Below, piece after piece: positions 50,391 to 59,359 of a stretch of 64,000 nt of DNA; position 1 is the first letter of the stretch; each line of letters starts with the position of its first letter. The notes under the pieces were generated by a model. It did no database searches. It was not told the DNA's origin and saw nothing but the letters and a program-made list of their open reading frames with translations. Made by a program: the position numbers and the translations under genes. The stretch is from Porphyromonas sp. oral taxon 278 str. W7784 (GTDB lineage: Bacteria > Bacteroidota > Bacteroidia > Bacteroidales > Porphyromonadaceae), in the NCBI RefSeq assembly GCF_000467855.2, contig NZ_KI259258.1, positions 317,563-381,562 on the forward strand, read 5' to 3'.

Positions 50391-51590
50391 CTAGGGACGA
50401 GGCTCTAGAGGGATGGCGAGGGCCTGGAAGACCTTGTGGATCTTGGTGATCGCCTCGTCGAGCTGCTCGTAGGTGTGTGTAGCCATCAGGGAGAAGCGGA
50501 TGAGGGTATCCTCAGGAGCTACCGCTGGTGCTACGACGGGGTTGACGAAGACACCCTCCTCGAAGAGCATTGCTGTCACACGGAAGGTCTTCTCGTTGTC
50601 TCGGATGAAGAGCGGTACGATAGGCGTAGCGGTATTACCGATCTCGAAGCCGAGTTTGCGGAAGCGATCCAGACAGTACCTCGTCTTCTCCTGCAGGGCG
50701 AGGACACGCTCAGGCTCACGGAGCATGATCTCTAGCGACTTGTGTGCCGCTGCTGTCGCCGCGGGCGTGCAGCTAGCGCTGAAGATATAGGAGCGGGCTT
50801 GGTGTCGGATGAAGTTGATCGTGGTCTTGCTCCCAGCGATGAAGCCTCCTATCGAGGCGAAGCTCTTGCTGAAGGTACCCATGATCAGGTCTACATGGTC
50901 GGTGAGGCCAAAGTGATTGCAGACGCCACGACCGTGGTCTCCGAGTACGCCGAAGCCGTGGGCCTCGTCGACCATGACCGATGCTCCGTACTTCTCGGCC
51001 AGCTGGACGATCTCGGGGAGCTTGCAGAGGTCACCCTCCATGCTGAAGACGCCATCGACGACGATGAGCTTGATGCGCTCGGGATCGCACTGCTGTAGGC
51101 GACGCTCCAGAGCGGCCATGTCATTGTGCTTGTAGCGGAGACTCTTAGCTGGAGAGAGGCGAATGCCTTCGATGATCGAGGCATGATTGAGGGCATCCCA
51201 GATGATGTAGTCCTCACGGCCCAGGAGACATGATATTGTCCCGAGGTTGACTTGGAAGCCGGTGGAGAAGATGATGGCATCTTCCTTGCCAGCGAATTCC
51301 GCTAGCGCCTTCTCCAGGGCGATGTGTGTATCCAGAGTACCGTTGAGGAAGCGACTCCCGGCACAGCCCGTGCCGTACTTCTCGACGGCAGCGATAGCGG
51401 CAGCCTTCACCTCTGGGTGGTTCGTCAGACCGAGGTACGAGTTGGAGCCAAACATCAAGACCTTACGGCCATCGATCGTCACCACGGTGTCCTGATCACT
51501 CTCTATCTTTCGGAAGTAGGGATAGATCCCAGCTGCTTGAGCCTTCTGGGGCTCGGTATAGCATGCTAATTTCTGCTCAAGTAAGTTCAT
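50391..51590 (-). CDS. spt: Serine palmitoyltransferase (PLP alpha-oxoamine synthase)
   Basis: A 399-residue PLP enzyme that condenses serine with a fatty acyl-CoA, the first step of sphingolipid synthesis in Porphyromonas and Bacteroides. Visible motifs are FGSNSYLGLTNHPEVKAAA, GTGCAGSRFLNGTLDTH, MVDEAHGFGVLGDHGRG and the PLP-lysine segment GTFSKSFASIGGF (Lys242). The N-terminal region and HASIIEG stretch favour serine palmitoyltransferase over 2-amino-3-ketobutyrate CoA ligase, which it otherwise resembles. Length matches. Monocistronic, with a -7 box at 51776-51783 and a leader of about 180 nt. Confidence 0.9.
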   Translation of the reverse strand: MNLLEQKLACYTEPQKAQAAGIYPYFRKIESDQDTVVTIDGRKVLMFGSNSYLGLTNHPEVKAAAIAAVEKYGTGCAGSRFLNGTLDTHIALEKALAEFAGKEDAIIFSTGFQVNLGTISCLLGREDYIIWDALNHASIIEGIRLSPAKSLRYKHNDMAALERRLQQCDPERIKLIVVDGVFSMEGDLCKLPEIVQLAEKYGASVMVDEAHGFGVLGDHGRGVCNHFGLTDHVDLIMGTFSKSFASIGGFIAGSKTTINFIRHQARSYIFSASCTPAATAAAHKSLEIMLREPERVLALQEKTRYCLDRFRKLGFEIGNTATPIVPLFIRDNEKTFRVTAMLFEEGVFVNPVVAPAVAPEDTLIRFSLMATHTYEQLDEAITKIHKVFQALAIPLEPRP

Positions 51591-51775
51591 TCGTTTTCTA
51601 TCAAGTGCTCCCCCGCTCTAGGCTCGGTGCCTAGGACGTCTCACCAGTGGGGACGCCGGGGCGGAGCGGGGAGTGGGACGTCCGTCTCATAGAGGGATGG
51701 CGCCCCCCGTTCTCCTTGAATACTAGGGCTCGACGGCGGAGAAAAGTTCCTCCTAGCGAGCGTTACAAATACGGG

Positions 51776-51783
51776 CAAAAGTA
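51776..51783 (-). promoter_or_regulatory. -7 promoter box for spt
   Basis: TACTTTTG on the minus strand, with a TTTTG about 18 bp upstream that could serve as the -33 element. Confidence 0.6.
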
Positions 51784-51960
51784 CACATTTCTCGCAAAAT
51801 CGTGCAATACTCGCTCCCTCGTAGCTCTACTAGCCCCCATTCTGCGGGCTTTTTGCTTCGAAGCTCTGAGCGCTGATTTTTCCTCCTCGGCGGCGGAAGT
51901 TCTCCCGTCGATGCTTCGTGAGTTCCGCTCCGAGGGAAGGTGTAGAGTGGGGGACGATCT

Positions 51961-52052
51961 TCCACCGATAGTACTTCTCGGGAGGTAGCAGTAGCGCCTT
52001 GGGGGAGGTACTACTGCTACCTCGACGGGGGCGCTACTGGTGCTACTAGTTG
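51961..52052. repeat. Phased palindrome array, GGTACTACTGGTACC family (copy 2)
   Basis: Four units begin at 51961, 51984, 52007 and 52030, each exactly 23 bp apart: TCCACCGATAGTACT (eroded), GGTAGCAGTAGCGCC, GGTACTACTGCTACC and GGCGCTACTGGTGCT. Spacers (TTGGGGGA, TCGACGGG) match those of the 16.8-kb copy. The array lies about 75 bp upstream of the tricorn gene promoter, in the gap between the divergent spt and tricorn genes. Confidence 0.85.
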
Positions 52053-52125
52053 GTCTCTTGGGCTGGGTCGGAGCTGGCTCCACGGGCGAGGAAAGTCAGT
52101 TAGCCAGCCTTCCCCCCAATTGTCG

Positions 52126-52133
52126 TACCTTTG
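52126..52133 (+). promoter_or_regulatory. -7 promoter box for the tricorn protease gene
   Basis: TACCTTTG, 42 bp before the start at 52175. Confidence 0.65.
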
Positions 52134-52174
52134 AACCAAGAGAAAACAGACACCTCTACAAACTTCATCAACCA

Positions 52175-55100
52175 ATGGATCTCAAGAAACCTCTCCTCTA
52201 TGGGACGCTTCTCCTCTCTGCTACGCTCACTGCAGTAGCACAGGAGCGCCCTCTATGGCTTCGCTATCCAGCCATCTCTCCCGACGGCAAGACCATCGCC
52301 TTCGCCTACCAAGGGGATATCTACACCGTGCCCACCTCGGGGGGCGAGGCTCGTCGCCTCACTTCGGGCTCTGCCTATGAGTGCCATCCGGTATGGTCTC
52401 CCGACGGGCGCCAGATCGCCTTCACCTCCGACCGCAATTCTCTTGGCACCAATATCTACATCATGCCAGCCACCGGGGGAAATGCTCGACAGCTGACGAC
52501 GCACTCGGGAGCGGAGATCCCTCAGAGCTTCACTCCCGACGGGCGGTATGTCGTCTTCAAGGCGCACATACAAGACCCTGCCTCCTCGGCACTCTTCCCC
52601 AATGCCTTCCTCTCGGAGCTCTACCGAGTACCTATCACGGGTGGTCGCCCCGAGCAGATACTAGCGACGCCTGCCGATGCCGTGTGCATCAGCCGGGATG
52701 GTCGCCGTATCCTCTATCAGGAGGTGAAGACGTTTGAGAACGAGTGGCGCAAGCACCACACCTCCTCCTCTTCCCTCGATCTCCTGGAATACGATCTAGA
52801 GAAGAAGACCTACCGCTTCGTCGCCCGCCACGATGGCGAAGACAGAGATCCCGTCTACGCCCCTACAGGCAAGAGCTTCTACTTCCTCAGTGAGCGCGAC
52901 GGTGGCTCGATGAATGTCTACGAGGCGAGCCTTGCAGGGCCTGCGACGGAGGCCAAGCCCCTCACGAAGCTCTCGGGCGACCCTGTCCGCTTCCTCTCCT
53001 CTTCACAGGACGGACTCCTCTGCTTCGGGTATGCCGGCGAGATCTACACCCTCGTCCCCGGAGCTCGTGAGCAACGGGTGCCTGTCCGCATCATCAAGGA
53101 CAGCCCCGAGGACGAACAGCTTCATCTCTCGATGAGCCGATCCCTAGGCTCGGCATCCGTCTCCCCCGATGGCAAGCAGATCGCCTTCACTTCTCGTGGG
53201 GACGTCTTCGTCACGGCGACGGACTACACGACCACCCGTCAGATCACCCAGGGCTCTGAGGCTAATCGAGGGGTGACCTTCGGGGCGGATAACAAGAGTG
53301 TAGTCTATGCAAGCAGTCAGGACGGCACTTGGGACCTCTATCTGGCGAAGCTAGGGCGAAGCGAAGATCCTAACTTCCCCAATGCCCACGCGATCAAGGA
53401 AGAGAAGCTCATCCCTTCGCTCAAGGGTGAGAAGATGTACCCCCTCTTCTCCCCCGATGGTAGTGAGGTCGCCTTCCTCCTAGACAGAGAGCGTCTCATG
53501 GTCTACAACCTCAAGACCCGCCAGGCTCGTCAGATCACTGACGGCTCACAGTCACTGAGCGACTACGTCTGGTCGCCCGATGGTAAGTGGATCGCCGTCT
53601 GCTATGTCTCTCGCAATCGTGCCCCCTATACCGACATCGGTATCGTCACTGCTGAGGGAGGCAAGGCCATACATAACCTGACGAATAGTGGCTACTTCAG
53701 CAGCAATCCCCGCTGGTCTAGCGACGGGAGCATCCTCCTATATGAGACGGACAAGTACGGCATGCGCAACCACGCCTCTTGGGGCTCTATGACCGACCTG
53801 ATGGCGATCTTCCTCAATCGTGAGGCCTACGAGAAGTACCGCATGAACGACGAAGACCTTGCCCTCCTGGAGGAAGCCGAGAAGAAGGCTAAGGCCGACA
53901 CTACTAAGTCCAAGGACAAGACCCCAACTACAGGCTCAGAAGAGGCTAAGAGCAAGAAGCTCCTGATCGAGTGGGACAATATCGACATGCGCACGGTGCG
54001 CCTGACGCAGACCTCCTCAGACTACGGCGACGCCATCCTTACTGCCGACGGCAAGAAGCTCTACTACTTCGCTCCCTCGGACGCAGGGCAAGACCTCTGG
54101 GTCTACGATATGCGCAAGAAGACGTCGAAGCTACAGAAGTCCCTCGGGCTCTCTGACCCCTTCTTCGCCTCTGACAAGAAGGGTACGAAGCTCTTCATAC
54201 TGGGGAGCTCGCCCATGACCCTTGATCCTAAGACCGACGCTACCAAGGCGATCACCATGGCTGGCCGACGCCACATCGACCGTATCAAGGAGCGTGAAGT
54301 CATGTACGAAGAAGTCGTACGTGAAGAGGCTGCCCGCTTCTACCGCAAGGATATGCACGGGGTGAACTGGAAGCAACTGACAGATCACTACCGTACCTTC
54401 CTCCCCTATATCGACAACAATCAGGACTTCGCTGAGATGCTCAGCGAACTATTGGGTGAGCTCAACGTCTCCCATACGGGAGCCCGTGCTCGCTCCTTCT
54501 CTTCTGCCTTCCCGACAGCAGAGCTCGGCCTCTTCCTCTCCCCCGTGAAGGGCTCTGGTGCTCTCCTCGTGGATGAGATCGTGGCAGGCGGGCCCTTCGA
54601 TACCTCACGCACCAAGCTCCAGAAGGGCTGTGTGATCACTGCCATCGAAGGGGTGGAGCTACGCGAGGGACAGGATTACTTCCCTCTGCTCAATGATAAG
54701 GTAGGTAAGCGCCTGCTCGTCTCCTACCGCACGCCACTAGGGGAGCAGCACGATGAAGTCATCCGACCCATCTCCTCCTCCGAACTCTCACGCCTACTCT
54801 ATCAGCGCTGGGTCAAGCAGCGTGCAGCCGAGGTAGAGCGTATCTCTGGCGGAGAACTGGGCTACGTGCATATTCCCTCGATGGGCGACCCAAGCTTCCG
54901 TACCGTCTACTCGGATGTCCTCGGCAAGTACTACCAGAAGAAGGGGATCGTCATCGATATCCGCTACAACGGTGGAGGCCGTCTGCATGAGGATATCGAA
55001 GCCTTCTTCACCGGTACGCATTACGCTGATCAGGTGGTCCGTGGACGCCAGTACTCGGAGATGTCTTCCCGTCGCTGGAACCGCCCCTCTGTCCTCGTGA

Positions 55101-55405
55101 CCTGTGAGGCGGACTACAGCAATGCACACGGCACGCCCTGGGTCTACCAGCATCTCAAGGTAGGTAAGGTCGTCGGGATGCCTGTAGCAGGGACGATGAC
55201 CAGTGTGAACTGGGTCACCCTCCTCGACCCCAGTGTCTACTTCGGGATCCCAGCCGTAGGCTTCCGACTCAAGGACGGTCGCTATCTGGAGAATACCCAG
55301 ATGGAGCCCGATGTCGTCGTGCCCCTTGATCCTACCAAGGTGCTTCAGGGCGTCGATACCCAGCTTGCTAAGGCTGTCGAAGTGCTCAAGGCAGAGACGA
55401 AGTAG
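52175..55405 (+). CDS. Tricorn protease homologue (S41 family)
   Basis: A 1076-residue exported protease. The ATG at 52175 gives a clean signal peptide (MDLKKPLLYGTLLLSATLTAVAQ); a longer in-frame upstream start has none and would precede the promoter. Two beta-propellers occupy about residues 25-680, with PD40-type repeats (PAISPDGKTIAFAYQGDIY, PVWSPDGRQIAFTSDRN). Then come a mixed domain with catalytic-His segment LLGELNVSHTGAR, a PDZ domain (about 775-860, AELGLFLSPVKGSGALLVDEIV) and the S41 core with VIDIRYNGGGRLHED and the serine segment TCEADYSNAHGTPW. It degrades peptides to small fragments in the periplasm, which fits an asaccharolytic lifestyle and PepD. Confidence 0.93.
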   Translation: MDLKKPLLYGTLLLSATLTAVAQERPLWLRYPAISPDGKTIAFAYQGDIYTVPTSGGEARRLTSGSAYECHPVWSPDGRQIAFTSDRNSLGTNIYIMPATGGNARQLTTHSGAEIPQSFTPDGRYVVFKAHIQDPASSALFPNAFLSELYRVPITGGRPEQILATPADAVCISRDGRRILYQEVKTFENEWRKHHTSSSSLDLLEYDLEKKTYRFVARHDGEDRDPVYAPTGKSFYFLSERDGGSMNVYEASLAGPATEAKPLTKLSGDPVRFLSSSQDGLLCFGYAGEIYTLVPGAREQRVPVRIIKDSPEDEQLHLSMSRSLGSASVSPDGKQIAFTSRGDVFVTATDYTTTRQITQGSEANRGVTFGADNKSVVYASSQDGTWDLYLAKLGRSEDPNFPNAHAIKEEKLIPSLKGEKMYPLFSPDGSEVAFLLDRERLMVYNLKTRQARQITDGSQSLSDYVWSPDGKWIAVCYVSRNRAPYTDIGIVTAEGGKAIHNLTNSGYFSSNPRWSSDGSILLYETDKYGMRNHASWGSMTDLMAIFLNREAYEKYRMNDEDLALLEEAEKKAKADTTKSKDKTPTTGSEEAKSKKLLIEWDNIDMRTVRLTQTSSDYGDAILTADGKKLYYFAPSDAGQDLWVYDMRKKTSKLQKSLGLSDPFFASDKKGTKLFILGSSPMTLDPKTDATKAITMAGRRHIDRIKEREVMYEEVVREEAARFYRKDMHGVNWKQLTDHYRTFLPYIDNNQDFAEMLSELLGELNVSHTGARARSFSSAFPTAELGLFLSPVKGSGALLVDEIVAGGPFDTSRTKLQKGCVITAIEGVELREGQDYFPLLNDKVGKRLLVSYRTPLGEQHDEVIRPISSSELSRLLYQRWVKQRAAEVERISGGELGYVHIPSMGDPSFRTVYSDVLGKYYQKKGIVIDIRYNGGGRLHEDIEAFFTGTHYADQVVRGRQYSEMSSRRWNRPSVLVTCEADYSNAHGTPWVYQHLKVGKVVGMPVAGTMTSVNWVTLLDPSVYFGIPAVGFRLKDGRYLENTQMEPDVVVPLDPTKVLQGVDTQLAKAVEVLKAETK

Positions 55406-55439
55406 CGCTCTCGCTCCTTCCTCTATACTTATAATGGAC

Positions 55440-55472
55440 GTAGCCCCTGCATCCCAGCGATGCAGGGGCTAC
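55440..55472 (+). terminator. Terminator of the tricorn gene
   Basis: Perfect 14-bp stem GTAGCCCCTGCATC / GATGCAGGGGCTAC, 5-nt loop. Confidence 0.7.
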
Positions 55473-55484
55473 GATGCTATAGCG

Positions 55485-55492
55485 TATCTTTG
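55485..55492 (+). promoter_or_regulatory. -7 promoter box for mutY
   Basis: TATCTTTG. It ends 6 bp before the first possible ATG (55499), favouring the later ATG at 55532. Confidence 0.65.
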
Positions 55493-55531
55493 TGCCCGAT
55501 GAAAAGGACTACTGCCGAGGCGCTCCCGCCT

Positions 55532-56611
55532 ATGCCCCATATACGAGAGATCCAGAGTCGCCTAGGCGCTTGGTACGATGAGCATGCCCGCCCCTTACCC
55601 TGGCGAGCGGATGTCTCTGCCTACCATGTCTTGCTCTCCGAGATCATTCTCCAGCAGACGAGGGTAGACCAAGGGATGAGCTACTATCACCGCTTCACCG
55701 AGCGCTTCCCCAGCGTCGAAGACTTGGCAGCAGCATCAGAGGATGAAGTACTCCTGCTCTGGCAGGGGCTCGGCTACTACTCCCGTGGTCGCAACCTCCG
55801 ACGAGCAGCACAGCTGATCGTCTCGGACTTCGGGGGCGAGATCCCCCGCACCCTCGAGGAGCTCAGCCGACTACCCGGCGTAGGACCTTACACACGAGGG
55901 GCTATCCTCTCCTTCGCTTACGATCTGCCCTATCCGACGGTAGATGGCAATGTCTATCGGGTGCTTAGTCGGCTCTTCGCCCTCAGCGCCCCTATAGACA
56001 CCACGACGGGACAGCGCCTCTACTGGGCCGTGGCCGAGGCTCTTCTGGATAGGGCACACCCGGGGCGTCACAACCAGGGCCTCATAGAGCTCGGGGCTCT
56101 CTGCTGTATCCCCCGTCGCCCACATTGCTCGGAGTGTCCTCTCCAGCCCTACTGTCTAGCTCATCGCTCCGGTATCGAGGAGGAGCTCCCGATCAAGCAG
56201 GGGAAGACCAAGGTGCTCCCTCGCTACATGTACTACTTCCTCATTAGGGTCACCGACGAGGCGGGCCTGTCCCATATCTTGATTCACCGCCGTGGAGAGG
56301 GAGACATCTGGCAGGGGCTCTACGAGCTTCCACTCATTGAGACCGGAGAGGAGGGAGTAGAGGTAGAGGCACTCATGGAGCAGGCGTCCTTCCATCGCCT
56401 TCTCTCGGGGCTCCAGGCTCCTCGCTTCCATAGCGCCCCGATAGCCCGACACGCACATCGTCTCTCCCATCGCCAGATCTACGCCTCGCTCTTCCTCATC
56501 GAAGCTTCGGGGGTAGACCCATCACTGCCCTATCGCCTTATCCCTGAGAGCGAGCGGGGAGCTTACGCCTTCCCCATCCTCATAGAGCGACTGCTAGCTC
56601 AGGTTAGATAA
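55532..56611 (+). CDS. mutY: A/G-specific adenine glycosylase MutY
   Basis: A DNA repair glycosylase of about 359 residues that removes adenine opposite 8-oxoguanine. Key segments are LPWRADVSAYHVLLSEIILQQTRVDQ (catalytic Glu in SEIILQQT), the helix-hairpin-helix SRLPGVGPYTRGAIL and the catalytic Asp in TVDGNVYRVLSRLF. The 4Fe-4S motif is CIPRRPHCSECPLQPYC (C-X6-C-X2-C-X5-C). A Nudix-like MutT domain at the C-terminus (about 235-355) reads 8-oxoG. Start placed at the ATG at 55532 because the upstream one (55499) lies at the predicted transcript start. Confidence 0.94.
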   Translation: MPHIREIQSRLGAWYDEHARPLPWRADVSAYHVLLSEIILQQTRVDQGMSYYHRFTERFPSVEDLAAASEDEVLLLWQGLGYYSRGRNLRRAAQLIVSDFGGEIPRTLEELSRLPGVGPYTRGAILSFAYDLPYPTVDGNVYRVLSRLFALSAPIDTTTGQRLYWAVAEALLDRAHPGRHNQGLIELGALCCIPRRPHCSECPLQPYCLAHRSGIEEELPIKQGKTKVLPRYMYYFLIRVTDEAGLSHILIHRRGEGDIWQGLYELPLIETGEEGVEVEALMEQASFHRLLSGLQAPRFHSAPIARHAHRLSHRQIYASLFLIEASGVDPSLPYRLIPESERGAYAFPILIERLLAQVR

Positions 56612-56618
56612 AAATGCC

Positions 56619-56626
56619 TATCTTTG
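56619..56626 (+). promoter_or_regulatory. -7 promoter box for rpmH
   Basis: TATCTTTG, 59 bp before the rpmH start. Confidence 0.7.
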
Positions 56627-56684
56627 TGGCTCAAAATGCAGACCATCAGGAAATAGTAAGCAATAAATATATTAGACAACCGAG

Positions 56685-56837
56685 ATGAAAAGAACGTTCC
56701 AACCATCGAACCGTAAGAGAAAGAACAAGCACGGCTTCCGTGCTCGCATGGCTTCTGCCAATGGTCGTCGTGTACTAGCTGCACGCCGTGCTAAGGGTCG
56801 TGCTAAGCTCACCGTATCTGACGAATACGTAGGCTAA
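56685..56837 (+). CDS. rpmH: 50S ribosomal protein bL34
   Basis: A 50-residue basic protein ([20 protein letters not shown] at the start, ending LTVSDEYVG) that matches bL34 throughout: the [15 protein letters not shown] motif, [14 protein letters not shown] and the Bacteroidota-type C-terminal extension. It belongs to the large ribosomal subunit. It is in its own unit, with a promoter and a strong terminator, and not next to dnaA or rnpA here. Confidence 0.96.
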   Translation: MKRTFQPSNRKRKNKHGFRARMASANGRRVLAARRAKGRAKLTVSDEYVG

Positions 56838-56862
56838 GAGCTACTCTTCGGAAATTGACTCT

Positions 56863-56904
56863 GCAAGGGGTCTCTCGTAGTGCGCACTACGAGAGACCCC
56901 TTGC
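56863..56904 (+). terminator. Terminator of rpmH
   Basis: A perfect palindrome of 42 bp (arms begin GCAAGGGGTCTCTCG), followed by CTTTTG. Confidence 0.85.
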
Positions 56905-56987
56905 CTTTTGTATCGGCTCGGGGGAGGCGGTAGGCTGGGAAAGTGAACGGGTTTTGCACAGGATTAAGGAAAGTGTGCAGATTTGTC

Positions 56988-56995
56988 TATCTTTG
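56988..56995 (+). promoter_or_regulatory. -7 promoter box for the FadL-type porin
   Basis: TATCTTTG, with TTTGCAC about 30 bp upstream as a possible -33 element; 56 bp before the start codon. Confidence 0.7.
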
Positions 56996-57051
56996 CTCAG
57001 CGCTCTACCTGCTCCCTAGGGGCGGAGAGGCTTCCTTTATCCTAGATTAAG

Positions 57052-58590
57052 ATGAAAAGAAAACTACTTACTGGGCTTCTTGCCCTCTCTTCGCTGACGG
57101 TAGCCCAGGCGGGTGGCCTGCTGAACAATACCAGCCTCCATGCGCTCTATCTGCGCAGTCTGGCTCGTAATGCCTCTCTGGCTATCGACGCTACCTACTA
57201 TAACCCCGCAGGGCTCGTCTTCACGCCCGACGGCTGGCGCTTCTCTATCAATAGCCAGACGGTCCTCCAGCGGAGAGACATAGAGACTACCTTCGCTCCC
57301 TTCGCCTACGGTGGGGGAAGCGCTACTAAACGCTTCGAGGGGAAGGCGACGGCACCTATCGTGCCTACCCTCATGGCCTCCTACAAGAGAGGCGACTGGG
57401 CCTTCTCCGCCGTAGCAGGCGTCTTCGGTGGTGGGGGCAAGGCTCGCTTCACCAGCGGACTGCCTCAGTTCGAGTCGGGCGTAGCGATGATCCCTACCAT
57501 CACGCAGGCGATCGCCCAGCAGGCTTCTGGCCTGGCTAACCTCCCCGACGCCGTACTGCCTCCGATGGCGAAGGTGGGCCTCTCCCGTGTGCTCAATCCC
57601 CTCAAGGCTGCTAACAAGTACAGTGTAGACAGCCAGCTCGAAGGCCTGCAGTACATCCTCGGGCTACAGCTGGGAGCTAGCTACAAGATCAACGCTCATC
57701 TGAGTGCTTACCTAGGGGCTCGTCTGAGCTATGCCTACAATACCTACTCGGGCTACATCCGTGATATCAAGGTCAGTGGAGAAGATGGAGCGATGCACAG
57801 CGCCCCTCTCTACTTCGGTGCCATCGCTGCTGGTATCGAAGCGGCTAAGCCTATGATCAATGGCCTGCCCGATGCTGTCAAGCAGAAGGTACAGCCCCTA
57901 CTCGGTGTCCCCGCTCTGCTGGCGAAGAACTCTACCGACAAGCATATCGAAGTCAAGCAGACGGGCCTAGGGCTTGCTCCCATCCTTGGGTTGAACTTCA
58001 ATTACGAAGGCCTCAATATCGGTGCCCGATATGAATTCCGTACGGCGATCGAGGTGAAGAACAAAACCAAGTCAAACGACTCGGGTATGAGCCAGTTCGC
58101 AGACGGCGCACGTGTAGCCAATGACCTCCCCGCCGTCCTCGGTCTCGGTGCTTCCTACCGCATCCTACCGACACTGACGGCAGCAGTCAGCTACAATCAC
58201 TTCTTCGAGAAGAACGCCCGTATGGCTGGCGACAAGCAGAAGGCACTCGAGCATGACACGAACGAGTACCTCTTCGGTCTCGAATGGAATGCCCTTTCCT
58301 GGCTCGACGTCAGTGGTGGTGTCCAGCTGACACGCAAGGGCGTGAGTGATGCTTACCAGAGCAATATCCACTTCGATATGAGTTCTACCTCCTATGGGCT
58401 AGGCGTAGGGCTGCACCTGACGAAGGAGATTCAGCTCAACCTGGCCTATATGATCTCTTCCTACAAGGATCACATGAAGGAGGTCAAGGCGTACGCTTCT
58501 CAGCCCGCCCTCGGCATCACGCTCCCTGCGAAGGAGGTCTACTCGCGCAAGAATCAGATCTTCTCTGTCGGCCTCGACTACACGCTCTAG
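57052..58590 (+). CDS. Outer-membrane protein of the OmpP1/FadL/TodX family
   Basis: A 512-residue outer-membrane barrel with a signal peptide (MKRKLLTGLLALSSLTVAQAGG). The N-terminus contains the family motif for the plug hatch (SLARNASLAIDATYYNPAGLVFTPDGWRFSIN; NPAG is diagnostic of FadL). Barrel strands alternate to the final RKNQIFSVGLDYTL. FadL-type channels take up long-chain fatty acids or other hydrophobic molecules by lateral diffusion. It contains an insert with two hydrophobic helical stretches (about 150-190 and 255-305) that is longer than in enteric FadL. Monocistronic. Confidence 0.9.
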   Translation: MKRKLLTGLLALSSLTVAQAGGLLNNTSLHALYLRSLARNASLAIDATYYNPAGLVFTPDGWRFSINSQTVLQRRDIETTFAPFAYGGGSATKRFEGKATAPIVPTLMASYKRGDWAFSAVAGVFGGGGKARFTSGLPQFESGVAMIPTITQAIAQQASGLANLPDAVLPPMAKVGLSRVLNPLKAANKYSVDSQLEGLQYILGLQLGASYKINAHLSAYLGARLSYAYNTYSGYIRDIKVSGEDGAMHSAPLYFGAIAAGIEAAKPMINGLPDAVKQKVQPLLGVPALLAKNSTDKHIEVKQTGLGLAPILGLNFNYEGLNIGARYEFRTAIEVKNKTKSNDSGMSQFADGARVANDLPAVLGLGASYRILPTLTAAVSYNHFFEKNARMAGDKQKALEHDTNEYLFGLEWNALSWLDVSGGVQLTRKGVSDAYQSNIHFDMSSTSYGLGVGLHLTKEIQLNLAYMISSYKDHMKEVKAYASQPALGITLPAKEVYSRKNQIFSVGLDYTL

Positions 58591-58599
58591 AATGGAGTA

Positions 58600-58622
58600 G
58601 GGGCGCACCAATAGTGCGCCCC
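58600..58622 (+). terminator. Terminator of the FadL-type gene
   Basis: Perfect 9-bp stem GGGGCGCAC / GTGCGCCCC, loop of 5, 10 bp after the stop; no T run follows. Confidence 0.65.
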
Positions 58623-58664
58623 CGCTCTCGCTAGGCGAGCCGAGCGCTTGGTACGAGGTGTAGC

Positions 58665-58760
58665 GCCCTACCTTATTATTTATGGTACTACTTTACCTTA
58701 TTGAGGGCAGTCTCCTGCCTTTATCTAAGGTCGCTCCCGATCCTTATTATTAAGGTAGTG
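58665..58760. repeat. Phased palindrome array, ACCTTATTA core
   Basis: Four units begin near 58670, 58695, 58717 and 58741 (spacings 25, 22, 24): ACCTTATTATTTATGGT, ACCTTATTGAGGGC, GCCTTTATCTAAGGT and TCCTTATTATTAAGGT. The period is looser than in the other arrays but averages 23.7 bp. It lies between the FadL-type gene and the rpsO promoter (58857). Confidence 0.7.
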
Positions 58761-58856
58761 CCTTCCCTCGCTCGGAGACAAGCCGAAGCCTCCCTTCTGC
58801 TCCCGCTACTCCAGCGCTAAGAGAACTAGGCTTGAGGCCAACTCGCTAATTCTTCG

Positions 58857-58864
58857 TATCTTTG
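58857..58864 (+). promoter_or_regulatory. -7 promoter box for rpsO
   Basis: TATCTTTG, giving a leader of about 110 nt, long enough for S15 autoregulation. Confidence 0.65.
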
Positions 58865-58975
58865 CGCTCACGATCCGCACGTCGTCTGACTGCTCCGGTT
58901 TTCTCTCGCTAGGGGGAAGGCGGTGGGACGAGCTGGCGACGTCGGTATTTTGTTTCACTATCCACAATACAACGT

Positions 58976-59245
58976 ATGTATTTAGATTCAGCTAAGAAGA
59001 CCGAGCTCTTCGAAAAGTATGGTAAGTCCTCTACGGACACGGGTAGCCCTGAAAGCCAGATTGCCCTCTTTACGTTCCGTATCGCTCATCTGACGGGTCA
59101 CCTTCAGAAGAACAAGAAGGACTACAGCACGCAGCGTGCGCTCAAGATGATCATCGGTAAGCGTCGTCGCATGCTCGACTACCTACAGAAGGTAGACATC
59201 GAGCGCTATCGTGCCATCATCAAGGAACTCGGTATCCGCCGCTAA
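58976..59245 (+). CDS. rpsO: 30S ribosomal protein uS15
   Basis: An 89-residue protein with the S15 pattern: YGKSSTDTGSPESQIALFTFRIAHLTGHLQ, HKNKKDYSTQRAL-type segment (here KKDYSTQRALKMIIGKRRRML) and DYLQKVDIERYRAIIKELGIRR. It binds 16S rRNA early in small-subunit assembly. Length is exactly as usual. Monocistronic, with its own promoter and a strong terminator. Confidence 0.97.
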   Translation: MYLDSAKKTELFEKYGKSSTDTGSPESQIALFTFRIAHLTGHLQKNKKDYSTQRALKMIIGKRRRMLDYLQKVDIERYRAIIKELGIRR

Positions 59246-59285
59246 GACTTACGAACGCCCCTAGCTAGGGGTGCTTCATACCAAA

Positions 59286-59331
59286 GACTCCGCCCCAGAG
59301 CTGTCACTAGGACAGACTCTGGGGCGGAGTC
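59286..59331. terminator. Terminator between rpsO and nadK
   Basis: 15-bp stem GACTCCGCCCCAGAG / CTCTGGGGCGGAGTC plus an inner CTGTC/GACAG stem. It serves convergent rpsO (plus) and nadK (minus). Confidence 0.8.
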
Positions 59332-59359
59332 GCTTTAGGGGAATGCCTGCTCGGAGCTT

